Assembly: GCA_900541695.1 (NCBI GenBank)
Contig: UQKL01000001.1
Location: forward strand, 62,001 to 126,000
Direction: 5' to 3'
Length of the DNA stretch: 64,000 nt
Origin: an uncultured Collinsella sp.
GTDB lineage: Bacteria > Actinomycetota > Coriobacteriia > Coriobacteriales > Coriobacteriaceae
The notes beneath the pieces are model-generated. The model ran no database searches and was not told the DNA's origin. It worked only from the letters and a program-made list of their open reading frames with translations. Shown here piece by piece: positions 52,973-62,208 of this stretch. Every line of letters begins with the position of its first letter. Within the stretch, counting starts at the first letter, position 1. Position numbers and translations under genes: made by a program.

Positions 52973-54451
52973 TTAGAGCATCACGCAAGCGACGGTCAGG
53001 ATGATGGCGCAGACGACGGATAGAGCGACGATGAGCTTAAGGGCAAACTTGAGCCAGGTCGTCCACTCGATCTTGGCCAGGGCGAGACCGCCCATGATGG
53101 CGCCGGAGGTCGGGGTGAACAGGTTCACAACGCCGATGGCAGAGGAGAAGATCATGACCATGACCTCGGGCGAGAAGCCGAGCTTAACAGCCAGCGGTCC
53201 CATGATAGGCATGGAGACGGTAGCCATACCAGAGGTCGAGGGGATCAGGAAGGACAGGCCGAAGTAGACCAGGAAGCTCATGGGAGCGAAGATCACGCCG
53301 GACAGGCCAGCCAGAGCATTGGCGGCAGCGTCGAGGACGTAGACGTCGAGGCCGGTGTTAGCCATGAGGACGGAGATACCACGGGCGAGGGCGATGACGA
53401 GAACAACGGACATCATGTCGGCAGCGCCGGTGATGAAGGTGTTAACAATCTGCTTCTCGGACAGGCCACCGATGATACCGATCAGGACGGCCATGAGGAA
53501 GAACCAGGTGGAAGCCTCGTCGAAGTACCACTGGCCAATGGGCAGGCCGGTGATCAGGGCAGACCAGCCCTGGACGACGGCGTTACCGTCGGCGTCGTAG
53601 ACAGCGCCAGCGTCGAAGAAGTTGGCGACGCCCTCGTTGAGGTCGGCCAGCGGAATGAAGCCGACGATCATGACGACGAAGGTGAAAGCAAAGGCGATCA
53701 GAACACCCTTCTGACGACCGGTGAGCTTGACCTCATTGTGGACCTCGGAAGCAGCCTTACCGTGAGCCTCTTCGGCGTCCTTGAGCTCCTGCATCGACAG
53801 GATGGTGGAACCCTTGTCAGCCTTGACCTTCTTGGCATAGCTCATGACGAAGAAGATGGACATGGCAGTGGTAACAATCCACAGGACGGCACCGAGGCCG
53901 ATGATGATGGACTGGTTGACCTCAATGCCAACGCCGGTCAGAGCGTCGACGGCAGCGCCGACGGCGAACGGGTTAACCGTGGAGCCCAGGCAGCCGCAGC
54001 CAGCGCCGAGCAGGACGGTGGCGGCACCGACCATCGGGTCGAAGCCAGCGGCCATCATGGTAGCGGCAAGCAGGGCGTAGAAGGGAACGGTCTCCTCGCA
54101 CATACCATAGGTGGTACCACCGAGGGAGAAGATGAGCATCAGCACGGGAATGAGCATGATCTCGTTGCCCTTAAGCTTCTGCACCAGGACGGCGATGCCG
54201 TTGTCCAGGGCGCCGGTCTCGGTCATCATGCCGAGGAAGCCGCCCAGGATCATAACGAAGAGGCAGACGGGCAGAGCGTCAGCGAAGCCCTTAATCGGGG
54301 CGGTGCAGAAATCGCTCAGACGGGCGGCAGTAACCGCGCCGCCGGACGTGCCGGAGACGATAACGGTAATCACTGCAACAATTGCCAGCAGAGCAAGAAG
54401 AATGGTGAACGATGAAGGCATACCGCGCTTTTTCTTAGCGGTCTCAGTCAT
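52973..54451 (-). CDS. YfcC/DcuC-family carrier, probable arginine-ornithine or basic amino acid transporter
   Basis: The 492-residue protein has about twelve membrane helices and the C4-dicarboxylate-anaerobic-carrier-like (PF03606) architecture: GGFLGMMTETGALDNGI near residue 70, LGGTTYGMCEETVPF near 112, GCGCLGSTVNPFAVGAA near 150 and PSTSGMATVSMPIMGPL near 405. YfcC-type carriers often sit in arginine deiminase clusters, and here arginine deiminase and ornithine transcarbamoylase follow the same strand upstream, so arginine/ornithine exchange is inferred. Starts at 54451, 54460 or 54478 are possible; 54451 has GAAGGGGGG nine bases upstream. Confidence 0.82.
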   Translation of the reverse strand: MTETAKKKRGMPSSFTILLALLAIVAVITVIVSGTSGGAVTAARLSDFCTAPIKGFADALPVCLFVMILGGFLGMMTETGALDNGIAVLVQKLKGNEIMLIPVLMLIFSLGGTTYGMCEETVPFYALLAATMMAAGFDPMVGAATVLLGAGCGCLGSTVNPFAVGAAVDALTGVGIEVNQSIIIGLGAVLWIVTTAMSIFFVMSYAKKVKADKGSTILSMQELKDAEEAHGKAASEVHNEVKLTGRQKGVLIAFAFTFVVMIVGFIPLADLNEGVANFFDAGAVYDADGNAVVQGWSALITGLPIGQWYFDEASTWFFLMAVLIGIIGGLSEKQIVNTFITGAADMMSVVLVIALARGISVLMANTGLDVYVLDAAANALAGLSGVIFAPMSFLVYFGLSFLIPSTSGMATVSMPIMGPLAVKLGFSPEVMVMIFSSAIGVVNLFTPTSGAIMGGLALAKIEWTTWLKFALKLIVALSVVCAIILTVACVML

Positions 54452-54551
54452 AGTTCTCATCCCCCCTTCATAAATCATTTACTGATCTCGCCCGAAGCGG
54501 CTCTTCCGTGCCGTGCCTGCCGCTCGATGCGAGATTTTTACCAGATAAAGC

Positions 54552-54583
54552 CGCTCGGGGTGTTCAACAATACACCCCGAGCG
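54552..54583 (-). terminator. Hairpin after the ornithine carbamoyltransferase gene
   Basis: A perfect 12-bp stem (54552-54563 with 54572-54583) with an 8-nt loop is followed on the minus strand by GCTTTATC. Read-through to the carrier gene is likely partial. Confidence 0.65.
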
Positions 54584-54598
54584 AGATGCTAGATGCAC

Positions 54599-55594
54599 TT
54601 ACTTGAGCGTGGCGTACATGACGGCCTTGATGGTGTGCATGCGGTTCTCGGCCTCGTCGAAGACCTTGGAAGCGGGGCTCTCGAAGACCTCGTCGGTGAC
54701 CTCCTGCTCGGTGATGCCGAACTGCTCGCACTTCTCGGCGCCAATGGTGGTGTTGGTGTCGTGGAAGCTGGGCAGGCAGTGCAGGAAGATGGCACCCGGG
54801 TTGGCCATAGCCATGACCTCGGAGGTGACACGATACGGGGTGAGCTGAGCGATGCGCTCGGCCCAGACCTCGTCAGGCTCGCCCATGGAGACCCACACGT
54901 CGGTGTAGATAACGTCGGCACCGGTGACGCCGTCCTTGACGTCGGTGGTCAGCTTGATGGTGCAGCCGTTGGCCTCGGCGATGGGCTTGCAGGCCTCGAT
55001 GACGTCGTCGGCGGGCATGCACTCCTCGGGGCCGCAGGCCACGAAGTTCATGCCGAGCTTGGAGCAGACAACCATGAGGGAGCGAGCAACGTTGTTCTTG
55101 CAGTCACCCATGAAGACGAGGGTCTTGCCCTTGATGTCGTAGTTGAAGTTCTCCTGGACGGTCAGGATGTCGGCGAGCATCTGGGTGGGATGCCACTCAG
55201 TGGTCAGGCCGTTCCACACGGGCACGCCGGACTTAGCAGCGAGCTCCTCGACGTCGTCCTGGGCAAAGCCGCGGAACTCGATGCCGTCATACATGCGACC
55301 GAGAACGCGGGCGGTGTCCTCGATGGACTCCTTCTTGCCCATCTGCGACGAACCCGGATCGAGGTAGGTGACACCCATGCCTAGATCCATGCCGCCGACC
55401 TCGAAGGCGCAGCGGGTACGAGTGGAGGTCTTCTGGAAGAGCAGAACGATGTTCTTGCCCTCGAGATAGCGGTGCGGAACGCCAGCGCGCTTCATGTCCT
55501 TGAAGTTCTTGGAGAGCTTGAGCAGGTACTCGATCTCCTCGGTGGTGAGGTCGAGGAGCTTGAGGAAGCTACGGCCGGAGAGGTTAACACCCAT
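54599..55594 (-). CDS. argF: Ornithine carbamoyltransferase (catabolic, arginine deiminase pathway)
   Basis: The 331-residue enzyme has the carbamoyl-phosphate loop [10 protein letters not shown] near residue 57, HPTQMLAD near 133, the ornithine-binding DVWVSMG segment near 230 and [10 protein letters not shown] near 270. The length and its place directly after arginine deiminase suggest the catabolic enzyme (arcB role), phosphorolysing citrulline to ornithine and carbamoyl phosphate, though it could also serve biosynthesis with argG/argH. GAAAGGAAA precedes the ATG. The gap to arcA holds two hairpins. Confidence 0.95.
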   Translation of the reverse strand: MGVNLSGRSFLKLLDLTTEEIEYLLKLSKNFKDMKRAGVPHRYLEGKNIVLLFQKTSTRTRCAFEVGGMDLGMGVTYLDPGSSQMGKKESIEDTARVLGRMYDGIEFRGFAQDDVEELAAKSGVPVWNGLTTEWHPTQMLADILTVQENFNYDIKGKTLVFMGDCKNNVARSLMVVCSKLGMNFVACGPEECMPADDVIEACKPIAEANGCTIKLTTDVKDGVTGADVIYTDVWVSMGEPDEVWAERIAQLTPYRVTSEVMAMANPGAIFLHCLPSFHDTNTTIGAEKCEQFGITEQEVTDEVFESPASKVFDEAENRMHTIKAVMYATLK

Positions 55595-55640
55595 GGTTCG
55601 TTTCCTTTCGAAGAAATGAATTACGTAAGTAATTAGTGTA

Positions 55641-55688
55641 GCCCGTTTGACGGGCGAAACCGGTGCGGTTGTAGGGGGACCGCACCGG
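55641..55688 (-). terminator. Tandem hairpins between arcA and argF
   Basis: A 10-bp stem (55660-55669 with 55679-55688) and a 6-bp stem GCCCGT-TTG-ACGGGC (55641-55655) lie one after the other in the arcA-argF gap. After the first the minus strand reads TTTCGCC and after the second TACACTAATTAC. They may cause partial termination or mRNA processing that sets the arcA to argF ratio. Confidence 0.55.
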
Positions 55689-55700
55689 AAACGGAAAGAC

Positions 55701-56942
55701 TTAGAGGTCCTCGCGCCAGAAGGGCATGCTCATGCAGCGCGGGCCGCCGCGGCCGCGGGAGAGCTCGGCGGAGGGCACGACGAGAAGGTCCAGGCCCTCC
55801 TTGTACAGCACGTCGTTGGTGACGGTGTTGCGGGCGTAGACGCAGATCTTGCCGGGCTCGACGCACAGGGTGTTGGAGCCGTCGTTCCACTGCTCGCGGG
55901 AGGCCGCGATCGGGTCGCCGCCGCCGCAGGGGATCAGCTTGACCTGGTCGACGCCGGTGGCGTCCTCCAGGACGTGCTCGAGGGTGTCCTCGATCAGGCG
56001 GATGTTCACGTCGCCCGGGTTCTTGCCGGCGGTCAGCTCGTAGACGCGCAGGGTGCCCATGATGGCGGGGTGGATCGTGAACTTATCGACGTCGATCTGG
56101 GTGAAGACCGTGTCGAGGTGCATGAAGGCGCGCGAGACCGGGATGTCGAAGGCAAGGATGCGCTCGACCTTGGAGTCGGAGTTCCAGAAGATGTTCTGGG
56201 CCATGATGTCGATAGCGGCGGCCTGGGTGCGCTGGGAGATGCCGACGGCGAGGGTCTTCTCGTTGATGTTCAGCACGTCGCCGCCCTCGGTGTGGAACTG
56301 GCAGTCGCGGCGGAAGTACAGGGAGACGTCCTTGTAGTCGGGGTGGTACTTGAAGATGTACTTGCCGTACAGGGTCTCGCGGTTGCGGGTGACCGAGTAC
56401 ATGCGGTTGAGGTTGACGCCCTCGCCGACGACCGCGAACGGGTCGCGGGTGAAGTAGAGGTTGGGCATCGGGTCGATGATCAGGTCGGACTCGGACTCGG
56501 AGTTGACCAGGGAGTCGAGGGTCGTGGACGCCGTGAGGGGCATGTCGATCTCGGCCTTGGTCATGCCGGCCATGGTCTTCTTGACGAACTCGAGGTTGTC
56601 CTCGATGGAGTCCAGCTTCTCGCGGACGATCTGCGGCATGTGCTGGCCGCGGATGCCGGCCTCGGCGATGTACTGGTCGGTGAACTCGGCGCGGGCGCCG
56701 GGGACCTGGTCGAACACCTCGGCGACGAGGTTCTCGAGGTAGAGCACCTCGACGCCCTGGTCCCTCAGGATCTGGGCGAAGGTGTCGTGCTCCTGCTGTG
56801 CGACCTCCAGGAACGGGACGTCGTCGAACAGGAGTCGCTCGAGCTCGTCGGGCGGCAGGTTGAGGAGCTCGTCGCCGGGACGGTGCAGGCAGACCTTCCT
56901 GAGCTTGCCGATCTCGGAAGGCACGTGCAGACCTTTCGTCAT
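55701..56942 (-). CDS. arcA: Arginine deiminase
   Basis: The 413-residue guanidino-group-modifying enzyme hydrolyses arginine to citrulline and ammonia. [10 protein letters not shown] near residue 165, the [10 protein letters not shown] segment near 220, [12 protein letters not shown] near 275 and the nucleophile Cys403 in CMSMPFWRE are present. Codon use is strongly GC-biased and uniform, as in highly expressed genes. GGTAGGAGG just before the ATG is one of the best ribosome-binding sites in the window. With argF and the YfcC carrier it forms an energy-yielding arginine route; carbamate kinase is not nearby. Confidence 0.97.
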   Translation of the reverse strand: MTKGLHVPSEIGKLRKVCLHRPGDELLNLPPDELERLLFDDVPFLEVAQQEHDTFAQILRDQGVEVLYLENLVAEVFDQVPGARAEFTDQYIAEAGIRGQHMPQIVREKLDSIEDNLEFVKKTMAGMTKAEIDMPLTASTTLDSLVNSESESDLIIDPMPNLYFTRDPFAVVGEGVNLNRMYSVTRNRETLYGKYIFKYHPDYKDVSLYFRRDCQFHTEGGDVLNINEKTLAVGISQRTQAAAIDIMAQNIFWNSDSKVERILAFDIPVSRAFMHLDTVFTQIDVDKFTIHPAIMGTLRVYELTAGKNPGDVNIRLIEDTLEHVLEDATGVDQVKLIPCGGGDPIAASREQWNDGSNTLCVEPGKICVYARNTVTNDVLYKEGLDLLVVPSAELSRGRGGPRCMSMPFWREDL

Positions 56943-57492
56943 GGCCTCCTACCTTTCTTTCGGGCCTTACTGGCCGAATGTATCAGCGCCCCTCCATATG
57001 GGACGCTGCTTGCTGACAGCTCTAGTTATATCCAAATTCCATTCGTAATGCTACCTCGCCCCCGAACGGTCAGCAAAGTACGATGAACGGTATATCGCAT
57101 ATGATTTCCCATGATGCACTTCAGTTTCGTAAAGCAGATTTTCCTAGGTAAACGTTATTTTTCTAGGAAATCAAGCTTGAACACTCAAAGTTATCCATGA
57201 TTCAAAATTGCATAGTGAAAACGGTTTTCTGCATATAAATGACGCTTGCCCTCGATTCGACCTACATTCGATTATATTCAGCTTGCTATCATTCTTATTC
57301 ATACATTCTCACCAGTTGAGTGAGGATATAGATCGCTTGCTCAAAGCACCGGACGTTAGTGCTTCGGCTTGTCAGCGTAAGAAGTAGGTAAAGATACCGT
57401 TCACGCGATACGTCCGTGCCAGCGGTCGACTAAATTGAGACAATAGTGAATTAGAGTTAGGCTACCGTCCCCTGCGGGGACTGAACGGACAG
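56943..57492. other. Divergent AT-rich control region between arcA and ppk1
   Basis: This 550-base stretch is clearly AT-richer than the rest of the window and holds no gene. It includes the 8-bp inverted repeat at 57140-57170 and a TATTCAT-like ArgR half-site near 57297-57303 (ATTCATA). It must hold the promoters of arcA (minus) and ppk1 (plus), but none could be fixed with confidence. Confidence 0.55.
57140..57170. promoter_or_regulatory. Operator-like inverted repeat upstream of arcA
   Basis: TTTCCTAG (57140-57147) and CTAGGAAA (57163-57170) form a perfect 8-bp dyad with a 15-bp spacer, about 200 bp upstream of arcA. The half-site centres are 23 bp apart, near two helical turns, fitting a dimeric regulator. 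The regulator is unknown. Confidence 0.45.
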
Positions 57493-60072
57493 ATGCATAT
57501 GCCGAGCAAAATCGAAAAGAAACAAAAGGCCGCTAAGCTGCGCAAGCCGCCGCGCGACTTCTCGTACACGCAAAACCGAGAGCTTAGCTGGCTGCGCTTT
57601 GACAACCGCGTGCTTGACGAAGCCTTCGACGAGACCGTTCCGCTGTTCGAGCGTCTAAAGTTCGTGTCGATTTTCGAGTCTAACCTCGACGAGTTTCTCA
57701 TGGTGCGTGTGGGCGGCCTGTCCGATCTTGCAGAGCTCAAAAAACAGCCTGTCGACAACAAGAGCAATATGACCGCCTCCGAACAGGTCGATGCTGTCAT
57801 GGCAGAGCTGCCCGGGCTCCTTACCCGTTGGGAGTCCATCTTTAAGAGCATCGAGGACAAGCTCGACGCTCTGGGCGTTCACCGCGCCCGCATCGATTCG
57901 CTTACGCCCGAGGAGCGCACCTTCGTAACCCGCTACTTCCAAGCCTACGTGTCGCCGGTCATCTCGCCGTTGGTCATTGACCCGCGCCATCCCTTCCCCA
58001 ACCTGCGCAACGGCGCACTCTATCTGGCTTGTGGCCTAGACGGCGTCACCGACGAGGAGAGCCTGCTGGGCCTTATCGAGATTCCCACCTCGATGAACCG
58101 CGTGGTCGAGATCCCCTCGCCCACCGGCACCTACTCCTACATCTTGCTCGAGGACGTCATCCTCGCCTGCCTGGACAGTTGCTTTGGCTCCTATAAGCCG
58201 CTGGACCGCGCGCTGATCCGCGTCACCCGCAATGCCGATATCGACCCGGACGGCGAAGGCGTCGAGGAGGAAGAGGATTACCGCCAGCACATGAAGCGCA
58301 TCCTCAAGAAGCGCCTGCGCCTGCAGCCGGTGGTGCTCGCCGTATCGGGCTCGCTCGAGAAGGCAACGCTCAAGACCATCCGCAAGGCGCTCGAGCTTTC
58401 TCGCCGCTCGGTCTTTACCTGCGATATCCCCCTTGACCTTGGCTACGTCTTTGGCATTGAGGGTAAGATTCCCGAGCACCTGCGCAATGAGCTCCTCTTT
58501 ACGCCGTTTAAGCCGCAGCCCAATCCCACCATCGATATGGCCCGCTCCATCCGCGAGCAGGTGCTGCAGCACGACAAGCTGCTCTTTTACCCTTACGAGG
58601 CAATGAACCCGTTCTTGGACCTGGTGCACGAAGCAGCCTATGACCCCGAGTGTATCTCGCTGCGCATCACGCTCTACCGTGTGGCAAAGCAGAGCCGTCT
58701 GTGCGAGTCGCTCATCGATGCTGCCGAAAACGGCAAAGAGGTCACGGTGCTCATGGAGCTTCGTGCCCGCTTTGACGAGCAAAACAACATCGAATGGGCC
58801 GAGCGCCTGGAAGAGGCCGGCTGCACCGTTATCTACGGCTCCGAGGGCTTTAAGTGCCACTCAAAGATCTGCCAGCTCACCTATCGCGAGGGCATGGCGC
58901 TTACCCGCCTGACGCTTTTGGGTACCGGCAACTTTAACGAGAAGACGGCCAAGCTCTACAGCGACTTTATGCTCATGACCGCGCATCCCGGCATCGGCGA
59001 GGACGCCAACCTGTTCTTCCGCAACCTGTCGCTGGGCAACCTGCGCGGCGACTACCGCTTCCTGGGCGTGGCGCCCGTGGGCCTCAAGCCGCTCATCATG
59101 CGCGGCCTGGACCGCGAGATTCAGCGCGCCCTTGTCGGCGAGCCCGCCCGCGTGTTCTTTAAGCTCAACTCGCTTACCGACCGCGAGGTCATCGACAAGA
59201 TTGCCGAGGCATCGTGTGCCGGCGTGCGCGTGGACATGATCATTCGCGGCATCTCGTGCCTCAAGCCCGGTGTTCCGGGCAAGACCGAGAACGTGCACGT
59301 GCGATCCATCGTCGGACGTTTTTTGGAGCATGCGCGCGTCTATGCCTTTGGCGTGGACTCGGACATGATCTACCTGAGCTCGGCAGACATGATGACGCGC
59401 AACACCGAGCACCGCGTGGAGATCGCCTTCCCCGTGCTCGACCCCACCTGCCGCGCCCTGGTGCACGAGTACATGGGCATGCAGCTGCGCGACAACGTGA
59501 AGGCACGCAGCCTGACGAGTGACGGCACCTGGGTTCCGGTGGAGCGCAAAGAGGACGAGAAACCCTTCAACTCGCAGGAAGCTCTGCTGGAGCGCGCGTA
59601 TCGCAACGCCGAGGCCGCCGCGCAGCAGCGCGCACAGGAGAAGGAACGTGTGGCCGAAAAAGTTATCCAGGACGAGATTGAACATGGGGCGGCTGCCAAA
59701 CCGGAAGCGGTTGCCGCTCTCCCGGTGAATGAGCCCGAGGCTGCCGCAGAGCCCGCCGTGGAGAAAGCGCCCGAGGCCGCTACTGCGACTCCGGAGCCCG
59801 CCGCCGAGGCAAAGCCCGCCCCTGCTCCTGAGCCGCAGCCGGCCACACCCAAGGTCCAAGAGGTCCAGGCGACCGTCATTGAGCCCAAGCCTGCACCTGC
59901 ACCTCAGCCCGAGCCGCAGGTCACCAAGCCCGCACCCGAGACGAGCGCCCGTCGCGATAAGCCCGCCGGCAAGACCAAGGCCATCGAGCGCCATCGCCCC
60001 GGTCGCGTGCGCATAGGCCTGGGCCTGATCGGCCTGGGTCTTAAGACGCTCATTACCGGCAAGACGAAATAG
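57493..60072 (+). CDS. ppk1: Polyphosphate kinase 1 with long C-terminal extension
   Basis: The enzyme makes polyphosphate from ATP. It has the four PPK1 domains: N-terminal (TQNRELSWLRFDNRVLDEA near residue 18), head, and the two phospholipase-D-like C-terminal domains with the phosphorylated His456 in KCHSKICQL and FNEKTAKLYSDF near 480. The conserved core ends near residue 690, as in 690-residue PPK1s. About 165 further residues are Ala/Pro/Glu-rich, apparently disordered, ending in a basic stretch (RHRPGRVRIG). The ATG at 57493 has a weak ribosome-binding site; an ATG two codons later is equally possible. Confidence 0.94.
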   Translation: MHMPSKIEKKQKAAKLRKPPRDFSYTQNRELSWLRFDNRVLDEAFDETVPLFERLKFVSIFESNLDEFLMVRVGGLSDLAELKKQPVDNKSNMTASEQVDAVMAELPGLLTRWESIFKSIEDKLDALGVHRARIDSLTPEERTFVTRYFQAYVSPVISPLVIDPRHPFPNLRNGALYLACGLDGVTDEESLLGLIEIPTSMNRVVEIPSPTGTYSYILLEDVILACLDSCFGSYKPLDRALIRVTRNADIDPDGEGVEEEEDYRQHMKRILKKRLRLQPVVLAVSGSLEKATLKTIRKALELSRRSVFTCDIPLDLGYVFGIEGKIPEHLRNELLFTPFKPQPNPTIDMARSIREQVLQHDKLLFYPYEAMNPFLDLVHEAAYDPECISLRITLYRVAKQSRLCESLIDAAENGKEVTVLMELRARFDEQNNIEWAERLEEAGCTVIYGSEGFKCHSKICQLTYREGMALTRLTLLGTGNFNEKTAKLYSDFMLMTAHPGIGEDANLFFRNLSLGNLRGDYRFLGVAPVGLKPLIMRGLDREIQRALVGEPARVFFKLNSLTDREVIDKIAEASCAGVRVDMIIRGISCLKPGVPGKTENVHVRSIVGRFLEHARVYAFGVDSDMIYLSSADMMTRNTEHRVEIAFPVLDPTCRALVHEYMGMQLRDNVKARSLTSDGTWVPVERKEDEKPFNSQEALLERAYRNAEAAAQQRAQEKERVAEKVIQDEIEHGAAAKPEAVAALPVNEPEAAAEPAVEKAPEAATATPEPAAEAKPAPAPEPQPATPKVQEVQATVIEPKPAPAPQPEPQVTKPAPETSARRDKPAGKTKAIERHRPGRVRIGLGLIGLGLKTLITGKTK

Positions 60073-60082
60073 TCGTTTGTAG

Positions 60083-60126
60083 AAGCGCCCCGCATTTGAG
60101 GAAAGCCTCGGATGCGGGGCGCTTTT
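60083..60126 (+). terminator. Terminator after ppk1
   Basis: A perfect 13-bp stem (60083-60095 with 60112-60124) with an inner GAGG/CCTC hairpin is followed by TTCCC. The outer stem ends in AA/TT so the U-run is within and just past the stem. Confidence 0.82.
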
Positions 60127-60172
60127 CCCTGCTACCATGGTGCGAATAACAACGCGAATGACAGGCAGGAAT

Positions 60173-61486
60173 ATGAAGCTCACTATAGAATCGATGACCT
60201 ACGGCGCCGACGGGCTGGCGCACGCCGACAACGGCAAGGCCGTCTTTGTGCAGGGCGCCGTGGCAGGCGACACCGTCGAGGCCGAGGTCGTACAGGACGG
60301 CAAGTCGTTCATGCGTGCCCGCACCACCGAGATTCTGGAGCCAAGCCCCGATCGCATTCAGCCTCCCTGCCCCTTCGTGGGCATCTGCGGCGGCTGCTCG
60401 TGGGGCAATCTCTCACGCACGGCACAGCTCGCCGCCAAGGAGCAAAACCTGCGCTCCACGCTCGAGCGCATCGGCAAGTTCGCTCCTGAGCAGGTCGATG
60501 AGTTGGTACAGCCCATCTGCCACACCAAGGACGACTGGGGCTACCGCAATAAAATCGAGCTCGAACCGACCGTCGTCAACGGTCGCGTGCGTCTTGGCAT
60601 GCACGGTGTCGACCCCAGCAAAATCGTGACCATCGATACGTGCCCGCTGTTCGACAAGCGCTTCCCGAAGGCGCTCAAATCGGTCGTCGGCGCACTCAAC
60701 TATCTAAGCGGCAGCCATGACTTGGGGCTCGAACGCGTGGGCATTCGCGCATCACGCCGCACCAAGGCACTCGAGGTCGCACTCTGGACGCCCACAGGCT
60801 CTTTTCCGCGCTCGCAGGTCTCCCGCGTGCTGGCGGACGCCGCTCACCCCACGAGCATCGTGCGCGTGATGAGCAAGGGCGAAAAGAAGGCCCGCCGTGT
60901 CTCCAAGGTCGAAATGCTCGCCGGAGAGGGCTCATGGACCGAGAATATCGCCGAGGGTCAGATGCGCTTGTCTGCCCCGTCTTTTTTCCAGGTCAACACC
61001 AAGGGTGCCGAGATTTTGATCGAGCTTGTCATGGAAGCACTCGACCCGCAGGAAGACGAGCTTGCCGTGGACCTGTACTGTGGTGCCGGCACCTTTACCC
61101 TGCCGCTCGCCCGCCGCTGCGACTTTGTCGCCGCCGTCGAGGCCTACGGCCCCGCCGTGCGCGACCTGCGCCGTAACCTGGAGATCAACAAGCTTGATAA
61201 CGTCGACGTCATTGGCGGAGACGCGGTGCGCGAGTTCCCCGACCAGGATGCCGACGTCTTGGTGGTCGACCCGCCACGCGCAGGCCTCGCCCCCGAGGCG
61301 ATCGACCTTATCGCCAGCACGAGTGCTCGCGATGTCGCCTACGTGAGCTGCGACCCGGCCACCCTGGCGCGCGATCTCAAACGCTTTGTCGAAGAAGGCA
61401 CCTTCTTCCCCGTAAAGATCACGCCAGTCGACCTGTTCCCACAAACCTTCCACTGCGAGACCGTCGTCCACCTTAGGCGCAACTAG
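60173..61486 (+). CDS. 23S rRNA (uracil-5-)-methyltransferase, RlmCD/RumA family
   Basis: The 437-residue product has a TRAM domain at the N-terminus (MKLTIESMTYGADGLAH), an Fe-S cluster motif CPFVGICGGC near residue 65, the SAM-binding DLYCGAGTFTLPLARR near 302 and the catalytic Cys393 in YVSCDPATLARDL. It methylates C5 of a uridine in 23S rRNA (U747 and/or U1939) or of tRNA U54 in some lineages. The ATG at 60173 matches the family N-terminus, although the AGGA is only two to three bases upstream; ATGs at 60137 and 60158 are alternatives. Confidence 0.92.
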   Translation: MKLTIESMTYGADGLAHADNGKAVFVQGAVAGDTVEAEVVQDGKSFMRARTTEILEPSPDRIQPPCPFVGICGGCSWGNLSRTAQLAAKEQNLRSTLERIGKFAPEQVDELVQPICHTKDDWGYRNKIELEPTVVNGRVRLGMHGVDPSKIVTIDTCPLFDKRFPKALKSVVGALNYLSGSHDLGLERVGIRASRRTKALEVALWTPTGSFPRSQVSRVLADAAHPTSIVRVMSKGEKKARRVSKVEMLAGEGSWTENIAEGQMRLSAPSFFQVNTKGAEILIELVMEALDPQEDELAVDLYCGAGTFTLPLARRCDFVAAVEAYGPAVRDLRRNLEINKLDNVDVIGGDAVREFPDQDADVLVVDPPRAGLAPEAIDLIASTSARDVAYVSCDPATLARDLKRFVEEGTFFPVKITPVDLFPQTFHCETVVHLRRN

Positions 61487-61521
61487 ACTGTTTGCCCAAG
61501 GCCACGCCCGATGATTTTTCT

Positions 61522-61580
61522 GGGACGGGGATTAAATAATCAATTTGTACCAAATGATTATTTAATCCCCGTCCCTTTTT
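61522..61580. repeat. Inverted repeat with flanking T-runs (bidirectional terminator-like)
   Basis: Arms 61522-61542 and 61555-61575 are perfect over 21 bp and extend inward as ATTTG/CAAAT with one bulge, leaving a 3-nt loop. TTTTT follows on the plus strand, and the minus-strand side is followed by GAAAAATC's complement. It lies 36 bases past the rRNA methyltransferase stop. Confidence 0.88.
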
Positions 61581-61665
61581 AAACATTGGGAAATCGAGCG
61601 TGGCAAGCGCATGTCTTCGGGGTATAAGACGGCTAATTGTATGCCGCCTTACGAAAGGAACCCTC

Positions 61666-62208
61666 ATGCCCAGCGTTGCCGTTCTCGCCGCCGATGGCTT
61701 TGAAACGATTGAATGCCTGACCATGGTCGACGTCATGCGTCGCGGCGGCGTGCGCGCCACGCTCGTCTCGATCATGCCCACGCGCGAGGTCGTGAGCTCG
61801 CTGCAGATTCCCGTAACCTGCGATGCGCTCTTTGACGAGATCGACTTTGACGAGTACGACTGCGTCGTGCTGCCCGGCGGCCTGCCCGGAGCCACCAACC
61901 TGCGCGCCGACCAGCGCGTCTGCGACGTAGTCTGCGAGTTCGCCGCGACCAAGCACGTTGCCGCCATCTGCGCCGCCCCGTTTATCCTGGGCGAGCTTGG
62001 CCTGCTCGAGGGACGCCGCGCCACGTGCTTCCCCGGCTTTGAAAAGAGCTTCCCCGAGGGAGCTTATACCGGCGAGAAGGTCACGCAAGACGGCAATATC
62101 ATCACTGCCAGCGGCATGGCACAGTCACTCCCCTTTGCCTTGGAGCTGCTGCGCACGCTCGCCGGCGACAAGGCCGTCGAGAAGGTCGCCGAGGGCATCC
62201 AACTATGA
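61666..62208 (+). CDS. DJ-1/PfpI family protein
   Basis: The 180-residue product has the flavodoxin-like DJ-1 fold with the nucleophile elbow AAICAAPFIL (Cys near residue 105), the Glu of DGFETIE near residue 15 and VVLPGGLPGATNLR near 65. The closest relatives in style are DJ-1/YajL/ThiJ-like 4-methyl-5(b-hydroxyethyl)-thiazole-annotated proteins, which act as chaperones or glyoxalase/deglycase-like enzymes. GAAAGG precedes the ATG at 61666. Its stop overlaps the maf start as ATGA, so the two are translated together. Confidence 0.92.
   Translation: MPSVAVLAADGFETIECLTMVDVMRRGGVRATLVSIMPTREVVSSLQIPVTCDALFDEIDFDEYDCVVLPGGLPGATNLRADQRVCDVVCEFAATKHVAAICAAPFILGELGLLEGRRATCFPGFEKSFPEGAYTGEKVTQDGNIITASGMAQSLPFALELLRTLAGDKAVEKVAEGIQL

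Noticed and set aside
57287..57303. Full ArgR operator upstream of arcA
   Set aside because: Only one half-site (ATTCATA) is good; the other half matches poorly, so it is noted only as a half-site.
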